A stretch of 15,465 nt of DNA from Rickettsiales bacterium (GTDB lineage Bacteria > Pseudomonadota > Alphaproteobacteria > Rickettsiales > UBA998), in contig JAIEPI010000127.1 in the NCBI GenBank assembly GCA_019749855.1, forward strand, positions 1 to 15,465, read 5' to 3'. Of the stretch, positions 6,605-12,303 are shown piece by piece; position 1 is the stretch's first letter; the number at the start of each line of letters is the position of its first letter. Made by a program: the position numbers and the translations under genes. A model generated the notes under the pieces. The model was not told where the DNA came from. It made no database searches and saw nothing but the letters and a program-made list of their open reading frames with translations.

Positions 6605-7192
6605 CTAACGCATCAGTATGCGGCGCACATGATCCAGTGCGTCCGCCAGCTGCATCGCCTGCCCTGACTGAACCGCCCATTGCCATGCCGCATCATCCTG
6701 CTTCACGACGGTGACTCTCGCCGCATCATTGGCGGGAAACGTCACTAAACTGATCTCCCACAAATCCACCTTCGCCAGCAAGCGCACACCACTATCGGGA
6801 TCAAGCCGATAGCGCACCGGCGAATAGCCAATGCTAAGGCCGGAGATCACCCCCTCTTTGAGTAGGCTATAGGCCTCGCGCGCGCGCGCCACATCCAGCA
6901 ATAACCGCCCCTGCACATAGAGACCTTGTGCGTCTTCGCGTATCTCCTCAATGATCCCGATCGGCTCTTTTGCATCATGCTGCCATAGCAGTTTTACACC
7001 GCTGCCGCCTGAGATGAGACTGTCACTAAAGGCCCCGGGCAATACCATGTCACGTTGCGAGTCCACGACGTTAAACACGCTGCCATACCCCGCAAACACC
7101 CCCGATTCTGTGATGGTTTTCAGGGAAAGATTGCATTGAAGACGTTTGCGCTCGCGCACGCTCGCGGACACTTTTCTCTCGTAATACTCCAT
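6605..7192 (-). CDS. Prohead maturation protease (HK97 family, S78-type)
   Basis: This serine protease removes the scaffolding domain of the capsid protein during head maturation. I choose ATG 7192 (MEYYERK, 195 residues). AGGAG sits six bases upstream, and the portal stop codon TAA lies one base before it. A longer frame from 7210 or 7252 would overlap the portal gene without a better signal. Seen in the protein: GYGSVFNVVDSQRDMVLPGAF (start of the protease fold), WQHD with the catalytic His at about 72, SGLSIGY with the catalytic Ser at about 120, and LWEISLVTFPAN with the likely third residue Glu at about 146. Length and motif order are typical. It is cotranscribed with the portal gene. 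Its substrate, the capsid protein, is encoded 1.7 kb further left behind two unrelated plus-strand genes. Confidence 0.92.
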   Translation of the reverse strand: MEYYERKVSASVRERKRLQCNLSLKTITESGVFAGYGSVFNVVDSQRDMVLPGAFSDSLISGGSGVKLLWQHDAKEPIGIIEEIREDAQGLYVQGRLLLDVARAREAYSLLKEGVISGLSIGYSPVRYRLDPDSGVRLLAKVDLWEISLVTFPANDAARVTVVKQDDAAWQWAVQSGQAMQLADALDHVRRILMR

Positions 7193-7193
7193 A

Positions 7194-8417
7194 TTAGGCT
7201 CCTGACTCATTGCGCGGGGCGTAACCCACCGCCGCCCGTTTTTCATCCTCACTCAGATAATCCGCATGGCGCAGACGCTCCCACAAACTCTCACGCCTTG
7301 GCGCTAACGCGCTGATGTGATCCGTATCCACCACCAGATCCAGCGCGATGCCTAATTGTGCGCCGAGCCAGTTTTCCATGGCATTGAGCGTTGTATTGGC
7401 CAGAGGCAGAATGGTTTGCTCCCACAAGGCCAGCCGCGCCTCGGCCAGATTGGCATAGGTGTTATCGCCTGGAATACCGAGCAATTGCGGCGGCACACCA
7501 AAGGCCAGCGCAATATCGCGCGCCGCCGAGTGCTTCGCCTCGATAAAATCCATGTCCTTGGGAGACAGGCTCATCTCGCGCCAGTCCAGCCCGCCCTCCA
7601 GCAACATCGGACGACCGGCATTCTCAGGGCCGCTGAACTGGTCATCCACCTGCTGCTTCAGCCGCGTAAATTGCTCCTCAGAGAGCATGCCGCCGCCATC
7701 CATTTTCACAACTAGCGCGCCGCTGGGCCTTGCGCCATTTTGCAACAGCGCCTGATTCCATGCCGCCGCCTGATTATGCTGGTCTATGCTGTAAGCGGCC
7801 GCCTCCACCGGAGACAGGCCATACCAATCATGCGAGGGGTGGAAGTCTTTGAGGTGTAAAATCCGTGAGGCACCGCTTAAGCGATCCACGGGGAAATCAC
7901 GCTCCTCATTCTCAACTTTGTAGCGATAGGCTGCGGGCATTCCCCCCGCGCCAGCGATGATCTGCACGCGGTCAGGGCGCAGCAAATGCAACTCACGTGG
8001 CGGCTCGCCCGTGGGGCTGATTGACTGCACAAATGCATTGCCGCCAATTAATCGGTAACTATAGAGATTCTCAAAGAACTGCTGGCCGGAGTGAATCGGA
8101 TTGGGCTGTGTCAGCAATTGCCGTAGCCGTGGGTCATTCAGCGGACGGCGCGTGCCATCATTGGTGCGCTCATAGGCTCGAATCGGCGCGCTGGCTGCAC
8201 CACGTGCAATCATGGCAATGGCCCTGTGCGCCACCACGTTTCGACAATATGCCTCCTCAGCAAATTTGAGGTAATGACGCCCACTCCACACCGCTTTTCC
8301 GGGGGGCTGCACATAGGCTTGCGTTTGCGAATAATGTCGATTGAGGCGTTGCTTGCGCGCTGAAATATGTTGCAAAGCACGTGCAAAAAGCCCGTTGCCA
8401 TGAGAGGTGGGTATCAT
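7194..8417 (-). CDS. HK97-family portal protein
   Basis: This 407-residue portal forms the dodecameric ring at one head vertex through which DNA is packaged. Family hallmarks are visible in order. They are AYCRNVVAHRAIAMIARGAA near residue 57, LLTQPNPIHSGQQFFENL, the YRLIGGNAFV helix, LHLLRPDRVQI, HLKDFHPSHDWYGLSPVEAA, WNQALLQNGARPSGAL, DFIEAKHSAARDIALAFGVPP followed by LLGIPGDNTYANLAEAR, and LWEQTILPL. The length is usual for the GTA/HK97 group. The start ATG 8417 has an AGG-containing site nine to ten bases upstream. The stop is one base from the protease start, so the two are coupled. It is intact, with no frameshift. Confidence 0.95.
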   Translation of the reverse strand: MIPTSHGNGLFARALQHISARKQRLNRHYSQTQAYVQPPGKAVWSGRHYLKFAEEAYCRNVVAHRAIAMIARGAASAPIRAYERTNDGTRRPLNDPRLRQLLTQPNPIHSGQQFFENLYSYRLIGGNAFVQSISPTGEPPRELHLLRPDRVQIIAGAGGMPAAYRYKVENEERDFPVDRLSGASRILHLKDFHPSHDWYGLSPVEAAAYSIDQHNQAAAWNQALLQNGARPSGALVVKMDGGGMLSEEQFTRLKQQVDDQFSGPENAGRPMLLEGGLDWREMSLSPKDMDFIEAKHSAARDIALAFGVPPQLLGIPGDNTYANLAEARLALWEQTILPLANTTLNAMENWLGAQLGIALDLVVDTDHISALAPRRESLWERLRHADYLSEDEKRAAVGYAPRNESGA

Positions 8418-8503
8418 GATGAAACCTTTTTTGATGAATTAAAACGCGGCCATGCATCGCCATGCCTCGTCAGTGCATAAGTATTACGCAGGCAGGATCA
8501 TGG

Positions 8504-8953
8504 CTAGAAGTGACTATTTTCAGATGTTACCTCAGTGAAACTGACAGCCTCAACACTCTGCTGCAAGCCATCGGCATGCAGCATGGAAGGCTGAGTCATC
8601 GCCTGATCGGACAATATCGTCATCGGCATTGGCGGCTGCCAACGCTGCATCGCCATCGCAAAAAGATTCAGCTCATGCTCAGTGAGTGGCAGCGCATCGT
8701 CATTTGTCTGTTTTTTGACAGGGTCATTCAGCAAACGAAGGGCTTGCAGTTCAAGCTCCATCCATTTGGTTTGCATTTGCGACAGTTTGACAATGGCCGA
8801 GCTGGCACATTCTTTCTCGCTCCACAAATGGCGAGAGTGCCGCACCTCATCTGAGGGTTGATCAATGCAAAGCGCAATTCGGGATAGCTGCCGATCAATC
8901 ACCCGCTGATGACGGCGCAGCCGTTTTAAGAATGAATGAAAATCATCGTCCAT
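8504..8953 (-). CDS. Small helical protein, possible small terminase subunit
   Basis: This 149-residue protein lies 86 bases upstream of the portal gene on the same strand. The N-terminus is basic and helical (SFLKRLRRHQRVIDRQLSRI). It is followed by IVKLSQMQTKWMELELQALRLL, a probable coiled coil, and a less structured tail that ends in polar residues. Small terminase subunits of RcGTA-like elements are short helical proteins encoded next to the packaging genes, so position and size fit. No recognisable HTH or family motif is visible to me. The ribosome binding site is poor (a G-run directly abuts the ATG). Alternative: a portal-associated accessory protein of unknown role. The name is inference from context. 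Confidence 0.6.
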   Translation of the reverse strand: MDDDFHSFLKRLRRHQRVIDRQLSRIALCIDQPSDEVRHSRHLWSEKECASSAIVKLSQMQTKWMELELQALRLLNDPVKKQTNDDALPLTEHELNLFAMAMQRWQPPMPMTILSDQAMTQPSMLHADGLQQSVEAVSFTEVTSENSHF

Positions 8954-9003
8954 CCCGCAAGATTAGACGTCATGAAAAGGCGCTGGAAGGGAGATTGCGC
9001 GAA

Positions 9004-9096
9004 TTAAAAGGGATTGTTGAAAACAAAGTTATAAACTGCGTAACCAACGATGCCCAGAATAAGAACTACAACAATCGGAACAGGATTAAGACGCAT
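9004..9096 (-). CDS. 30-residue single-pass membrane microprotein
   Basis: On the minus strand an ATG at 9096 opens 30 codons ending in TAA at 9006-9004. The product starts MRLNPVPIVVVLILGIVGY and ends VYNFVFNNPF. It is an Arg after the start, a proline pair, one hydrophobic helix of about 18-20 residues and a polar tail, which is the layout of a small inner-membrane protein. A GGTGAG ribosome binding site lies five bases upstream. It sits in the gap between two minus-strand genes of the packaging region. I know no family for it. The combination of proper start signal, clean TM pattern and same-strand context makes a real gene likely, although chance cannot be ruled out for 30 codons. Confidence 0.6.
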   Translation of the reverse strand: MRLNPVPIVVVLILGIVGYAVYNFVFNNPF

Positions 9097-9247
9097 AAAC
9101 ACTCACCAAAAAAGTTTTTTAACACATATCTGAATCAATGCTCGATGCAAGTTGTCTGGCTTGGTTAGGTCGCATAGCTCACCAAATAACACATGGCTGT
9201 TACAAAATTGAGTCCACCCGCGCCCTACCCTATTGAATATCGGGGAG

Positions 9248-9703
9248 CTAACGCCGCTGGTTCGGAGCACGTTTCATTCCCTCGCCATGTCGGGCGCGCT
9301 TACGGGATTTGCCTGAGCCTGGCGCCGCACGCCAGCTGCAATCACGTTGCAGACATTCGCGCACCATGCGACGCACATAGTCAGGCTCAAAACCGGCATG
9401 ATAACAAACGGTCGCGAAATCAATGCTATTGCCACGCAGCCATATGAGTGACTCCTGACGTGCTTGCAGACTCTCTTTTTTCTTGCTCTGACAGGCGGCA
9501 TCCATCAAGGCCTGCACAATCACGGCGCGCCACACCGCACGCTCGCCATAGACCGGATCATAGGGATCGCCTTGCGAATCCACCGCCCCTGAGGAAAATG
9601 CGGATTTTCTATCATTGGTTGATTTACTATATGAGCCAGCGCCCTCCGGCACGCGAGGTGCCGATGATAAGGAGACCGATGGATGATTGACGACCGTATG
9701 CAT
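9248..9703 (-). CDS. Small phage/GTA-associated unknown protein
   Basis: This 151-residue protein has a strong AGGAG ribosome binding site five bases before ATG 9703. The first ~50 residues are polar and probably disordered (Ser/Gly/Asp-rich). The core ~55-115 is helical, with DPYDPVYGERAVWRAVIVQ, then LIWLRGNSIDFATVCYHAGF and PDYVRRMVRECLQR. The tail is very basic (GKSRKRARHGEG), suggesting nucleic-acid contact. The core pattern 'W-L-x-x-N-S-x-D-F-x-x-V-C-x-x-A-G-F-x-P-x-Y-V-R' reads like a helix-turn-helix-type small domain seen in phage-related alphaproteobacterial proteins, but I cannot name it firmly. It is divergent from the large terminase gene, so a DNA-binding packaging or regulatory role is plausible inference, and it is an alternative candidate for the small terminase. 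Confidence 0.7.
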   Translation of the reverse strand: MHTVVNHPSVSLSSAPRVPEGAGSYSKSTNDRKSAFSSGAVDSQGDPYDPVYGERAVWRAVIVQALMDAACQSKKKESLQARQESLIWLRGNSIDFATVCYHAGFEPDYVRRMVRECLQRDCSWRAAPGSGKSRKRARHGEGMKRAPNQRR

Positions 9704-10033
9704 AAAAACTCCTACTTGCGCGAATACCCATCTAACGCGGGTTAATGAATGAATAACTGTTCAGCCAACGATATTTGGCTCATACTGGTACATAGTTACG
9801 ATTTTGTAAATCATGTTTTTTACAACCCATGGGCGAGCTGTCGGCTCACATGATTGACGAGATCACGCTAAAACCTAACAATGAAAAAGGGGTGCGGAAG
9901 GGGAAAAAGAAATGAGCGAACCATTAGCTAGTCGCTGCATATAAATGAAAGATGTTCTTTCTATGGTTGCATCATGTGCAAATAATAAAACATTAGCGCT
10001 ACCAGTCCACGTGGATGGTTTTTACAGTAGGGC
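9704..10033. promoter_or_regulatory. 330-base divergent control region between the 9703 gene and large terminase
   Basis: No convincing gene lies here. It holds an inverted repeat AGCCAA / TTGGCT (9763-9768 and 9775-9780). It also holds a CtrA-like site, TTAATGAATGAATAAC, at 9742-9757 (TTAA, seven bases, ATAAC; one mismatch to the TTAA-N7-TTAAC consensus). A third element is the inverted repeat TTGCA / TGCAA at 9967-9981. A 10-codon open frame at 9912 after a G-rich site looks accidental. Promoters for both flanking genes should be in this stretch, but none of the boxes is strong enough to mark exactly. Confidence 0.4.
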
Positions 10034-11443
10034 ATGGACACACAACCAAGCACCTCGCGCAGACATTTCGAGCATTTGCTTCGCCATGATCTCAGCGCCT
10101 TTATTGGCCAGTGCTTTCATAGCGTAAATCCAGAAACACCGTATCTACCCAATTGGCACATTGATGCGATCGCCGATTATCTTGAAGCGACGCGTCGCAG
10201 CGAGATTACGCGCCTGCTCATCAACATGCCGCCGCGCATGATGAAATCACTCAGCGTGACGGTGGCATGGCCAGCCTTCCTGCTTGGGCATGATCCGTCC
10301 GCCCGTATTCTGGCGTCCAGCTACTCACACTATCTCTCGCTGAAGCATGCACAGGATACGCGACTTATTGTCAGTTCGGCATGGTTTCAACGGCTTTTTC
10401 CCGCTTTTGACATTGCTCAGGGGCAAAATGAAAAACATAAATTCCTTACCACTCGTAATGGGTTTCGCTTTGCCACTTCCACTGGTGGCTCGGTGACGGG
10501 TGAAGGCGGCGATTTCCTCATTGTGGATGACCCGATCAATCCCCTGCAAGCAACGTCGGCACTCGCTCGCCAGCAAACGCTTCGATGGTTTGATCAAACC
10601 TTCTCCACCCGACTGAATGACAAAAAGAAGGGGCGTATTATCGTGGTGATGCAGCGCCTGCATGCAGAAGATTTGAGCGGCCATCTCATTGAACGTGGCG
10701 ACTGGGAGCATCTGTGCCTTACCGCACGGGCGGAGCGCACGCAGCGATTTTTTATCAATGGCCATTATTATCAGCGCGAGGCAGGCAGCCTGCTGCACCC
10801 TGAGCGCGAGGGAGAAGCAGAACTGTTGCGCGCGTCGCGTGATCTCGGCAGCTTTGGCTTCGCCGCTCAATATCAGCAACAGCCATTGCGCGAAGAAGGT
10901 GGCATGATGGAAGCGGCATGGTTTCGTCGCTATCTGCATACCCCGGCGCATGAAGCCATGCGGGTGGTGCAAAGCTGGGATACGGCGATTAAATCGGGCA
11001 AGGGCAATGACTCCAGCGCGTGCTTAACCTTTGGCGAGCATGAGGGGCAGTATTATCTCATTGACGCACTCACGCTTCATGCCGAATTTCCGGCACTACG
11101 CCGCGCCGTCATGGCACAGGCTGAGCGCTGGCAACCCGACGCCATCCTGATTGAGGACAAAGCGTCAGGTCAATCACTGCTTCAGGATTTGCGCTCCAGC
11201 ACCTCCCTACCGGTCATCGCCTTCATGCCACGTGGTGATAAACTGACACGTCTCGCCTCGGTCTCTCCCCTGATTGAGTCGGGTCGCCTGCATTTACCTC
11301 AACAAGCAGCATGGCTGGAGGCATTTGAGCGTGAAATTCTAAGCTTTCCACATGCGGCCCATGATGATCAGGTCGATGCGCTCAGCCAGTACCTGCAATG
11401 GACGCGCCAGCATCAGCAACAGCCGCGCATGCGCGTATTGTAG
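10034..11443 (+). CDS. Phage/GTA terminase large subunit
   Basis: This 469-residue packaging motor ATPase-nuclease pumps DNA through the portal into the prohead. N-terminal ATPase domain: the Walker A-like MPPRMMKS at residues 65-72 (the P-P-R-x-x-K-S form typical of this terminase group), FLIVDDPI as Walker B at 161-168, and VVMQRLHAEDL as the coupling motif at about 204-213. C-terminal RNase H-like nuclease: SWDTA with Asp 316, ILIEDKASG with Glu/Asp 374-375, and HDDQVDAL with Asp 444/445/448. All catalytic acids are present and the length is typical. The ribosome binding site at 10028-10032 (TAGGG) is close to the ATG. In RcGTA-like clusters this gene lies immediately upstream of the portal gene on the same strand. 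Here it is on the opposite strand, 1.6 kb away, with its 3' end facing the pilin genes. Confidence 0.95.
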   Translation: MDTQPSTSRRHFEHLLRHDLSAFIGQCFHSVNPETPYLPNWHIDAIADYLEATRRSEITRLLINMPPRMMKSLSVTVAWPAFLLGHDPSARILASSYSHYLSLKHAQDTRLIVSSAWFQRLFPAFDIAQGQNEKHKFLTTRNGFRFATSTGGSVTGEGGDFLIVDDPINPLQATSALARQQTLRWFDQTFSTRLNDKKKGRIIVVMQRLHAEDLSGHLIERGDWEHLCLTARAERTQRFFINGHYYQREAGSLLHPEREGEAELLRASRDLGSFGFAAQYQQQPLREEGGMMEAAWFRRYLHTPAHEAMRVVQSWDTAIKSGKGNDSSACLTFGEHEGQYYLIDALTLHAEFPALRRAVMAQAERWQPDAILIEDKASGQSLLQDLRSSTSLPVIAFMPRGDKLTRLASVSPLIESGRLHLPQQAAWLEAFEREILSFPHAAHDDQVDALSQYLQWTRQHQQQPRMRVL

Positions 11444-11459
11444 GAAAATTGTAGGAAAT
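11438..11459 (+). repeat. Tandem 11-base repeat across the terminase stop codon
   Basis: TTGTAGGAAA occurs at 11438-11447 and again at 11449-11458, so the period is 11. The first copy carries the terminase TAG stop. It probably arose by slippage, and no function is evident. Confidence 0.5.
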
Positions 11460-11507
11460 AAGTTAATGATAATGCGTTAATTGCATCACCGATAAGGAAT
11501 TTTTCTG

Positions 11508-11529
11508 TGCAAATGTTAATTACATTGCA
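11508..11529. promoter_or_regulatory. Imperfect palindrome over the -35 of the first pilin gene
   Basis: Arms TGCAAATGT (11508-11516) and ACATTGCA (11522-11529) surround TAATT, with one extra A in the left arm. The right arm overlaps the proposed -35 box. A related half (TTAATTGCAT) lies further upstream at about 11478-11487. It could be an operator. The second pilin gene has no equivalent. Confidence 0.35.
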
Positions 11530-11553
11530 AATTTTAGCCTAAAGTGCTAAACT
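11525..11553 (+). promoter_or_regulatory. Candidate promoter of the first pilin gene
   Basis: The -35 TTGCAA (11525-11530) and -10 TAAACT (11548-11553) are 17 bases apart, with an extended TG at 11545-11546. Transcription would begin near 11560, immediately before the first leader hairpin. Confidence 0.45.
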
Positions 11554-11560
11554 AATGTCA

Positions 11561-11600
11561 GCTGTAAAATACAGCGTTAACTGGGCAAAGCCCCTATTTT
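11561..11600 (+). ncRNA. Two-hairpin 5' leader of the first pilin mRNA
   Basis: Hairpin I is GCTGT (11561-11565) paired with ACAGC (11571-11575) over a five-base loop. Hairpin II is GGGC (11583-11586) paired with GCCC (11590-11593) over AAA, followed by a T-rich run and then the GGAG ribosome binding site. The same layout with a swapped base pair in hairpin I occurs before the second pilin gene. A 5' stem-loop at the mRNA end commonly protects transcripts, so a stability or translation role is inferred. Confidence 0.45.
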
Positions 11601-11611
11601 GGAGACTGACT

Positions 11612-11785
11612 ATGAAAAAATTCACCGCATTTTTGAATGACGAATCCGGCGTAACCGCGATTGAATACGGCCTGATCGCTGCGCTGATCGCAGTTGTCAT
11701 TATTAGTTTCGTGCGCGGCACCGGCCAGCAAGTTGCCACCACGTTCCAGCAGGTTGACAACGCAATTGCATCTGGCAATAACTAA
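11612..11785 (+). CDS. Flp/Fap-type IVb pilin, copy 1
   Basis: This 57-residue prepilin starts at ATG 11612, with GGAG at 11601-11604. A longer frame from 11555 would run through the conserved leader and is rejected. The leader peptide MKKFTAFLNDESG is followed by the prepilin peptidase site G^VTAIEYGLIAALIA. It includes the Glu at +5 and Tyr at +6 that define the Flp subfamily, and then the single hydrophobic helix. The tail (QQVATTFQQVDNAIASGNN) is short, as usual. The mature subunit of about 44 residues would be exported and assembled into adhesive Flp (Tad) pili in the envelope. No tad/cpa assembly genes or prepilin peptidase are in the window, so these must be elsewhere. It has its own promoter and terminator and a near-identical copy 379 bases downstream. 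Confidence 0.94.
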   Translation: MKKFTAFLNDESGVTAIEYGLIAALIAVVIISFVRGTGQQVATTFQQVDNAIASGNN

Positions 11786-11801
11786 GAATTATCATCAGTA
11801 C

Positions 11802-11837
11802 AAAAAGGGCTGCACTTGAGTGTGTGGCCCTTTTTTT
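11802..11837 (+). terminator. Intrinsic terminator of pilin copy 1
   Basis: The stem AGGGC...GCCCT extends through TGCAC/GTGTG with two wobble pairs. It is preceded by an A-run and followed by seven T residues (11831-11837). It lies 16 bases after the stop codon. Confidence 0.85.
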
Positions 11838-11902
11838 AATTTTACACGCAAAGATTTAGTATAAATTCAGTACTATGTTTTTTAGGGATTTGTTAATAAT
11901 CC

Positions 11903-11931
11903 TTGTTACTTTGAATATTTTATATTATAAA
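11903..11931 (+). promoter_or_regulatory. Candidate promoter of the second pilin gene
   Basis: The -35 TTGTTA (11903-11908) and -10 TATAAA (11926-11931) are 17 bases apart in a very A/T-rich stretch. Transcription would start near 11938, again just before leader hairpin I. Confidence 0.5.
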
Positions 11932-11938
11932 AATTGTA

Positions 11939-11978
11939 GCTGAATGATTCAGCGTTAACTGGGCAAAGCCCCTTTTTT
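11939..11978 (+). ncRNA. Two-hairpin 5' leader of the second pilin mRNA
   Basis: Hairpin I is GCTGA (11939-11943) paired with TCAGC (11949-11953) with loop ATGAT. Hairpin II is GGGC (11961-11964) paired with GCCC (11968-11971) over AAA and is followed by six T residues. The innermost pair of hairpin I is A-T here and T-A in copy 1, and the loop sequence differs, so pairing rather than sequence is conserved. Confidence 0.45.
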
Positions 11979-11990
11979 GGAGACTTAACT

Positions 11991-12164
11991 ATGAAAAAAT
12001 TCACCGCATTTCTGAATGATGAATCCGGCGTGACCGCGATTGAATACGGCCTGATCGCTGCGCTGATCGCAGTTGTCATTATTGCCTTCGTTCGCGGCAC
12101 CGGCCAGCAAGTTGCCACCACGTTCCAAAACGTAACGAACGCTTTGGCGTCCGGCAACAACTAA
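11991..12164 (+). CDS. Flp/Fap-type IVb pilin, copy 2
   Basis: This 57-residue prepilin starts at ATG 11991, with GGAG at 11979-11982 and about eight bases between. The leader MKKFTAFLNDESG and the processing site before VTAIEYGLIAALIAVVII are identical to copy 1. One helix residue changes (Ser to Ala before FVRGTG), and the C-terminal tail reads FQNVTNALASGNN. The differences sit mostly on the tail, which is likely surface-exposed in the pilus. This could be a minor subunit, a spare copy or an antigenic variant. It has its own promoter and terminator. Confidence 0.94.
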   Translation: MKKFTAFLNDESGVTAIEYGLIAALIAVVIIAFVRGTGQQVATTFQNVTNALASGNN

Positions 12165-12180
12165 GAATTATCGCCGATAC

Positions 12181-12217
12181 AAAAAAGGGCTGTGCCTTCG
12201 GGTGCAGCCCTTTTTTT
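12181..12217 (+). terminator. Strong intrinsic terminator of pilin copy 2, UUCG-capped
   Basis: Ten-base arms GGGCTGTGCC (12187-12196) and GGTGCAGCCC (12201-12210), including two G-U pairs, close a UUCG tetraloop with a C-G closing pair. Six A residues precede the stem and seven T residues follow it. This is a textbook terminator. Confidence 0.92.
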
Positions 12218-12246
12218 GTGCCTGCTGCCATGACTTTCACACAAAC

Positions 12247-12279
12247 GTCATATGACAGCTTAAACCAACGGGTTATAAT
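12247..12279 (+). promoter_or_regulatory. Promoter of the 12304 gene with a palindrome at the -35
   Basis: The -35 ATGACA (12252-12257) and a perfect -10 TATAAT (12274-12279) are 16 bases apart. The palindrome GTCATATGAC (12247-12256) overlaps the -35 and could be an operator. The predicted start of transcription near 12286 leaves a leader of about 18 bases before ATG 12304. Confidence 0.55.
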
Positions 12280-12303
12280 GCAGACATAACAGTATGAGTT
12301 TTT

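Larger units (their letters stand above)
11561..12217 (+). repeat. Tandem duplication of the pilin transcription unit
   Basis: Two units, from about 11561 to 11837 and from about 11939 to 12217, share leader, ribosome binding site, coding sequence and terminator with an offset of 379 bases. The coding parts are nearly identical up to QQVATTFQ and then differ in the C-terminal tail (QVDNAI versus NVTNAL). The promoter regions upstream of each leader are unlike each other, so the copies may be expressed differently. Confidence 0.8.

Noticed and set aside
9110..9166. 18-codon minus-strand frame (MRPNQARQLASSIDSDMC) also preceded by TTTGGTGAG
   Set aside because: The ribosome binding site is only two bases from the ATG and the peptide shows no features. 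The repeated TTTGGTGAG is noted but insufficient.
8932..9168. Plus-strand 78-codon frame over the start of the 8953 gene and the microprotein
   Set aside because: It is Asn/Lys-rich, lacks structure and a good ribosome binding site, and overlaps two better-supported minus-strand genes.
9912..9944. Ten-codon frame (MSEPLASRCI) after a G-rich site in the terminase control region
   Set aside because: It is too short, has no pattern, and the spacing to the next gene gives no clear coupling.
10325..10972. 215-codon minus-strand frame inside the large terminase gene
   Set aside because: It is a long antisense shadow of a gene with all terminase motifs, and has no promoter or family features.
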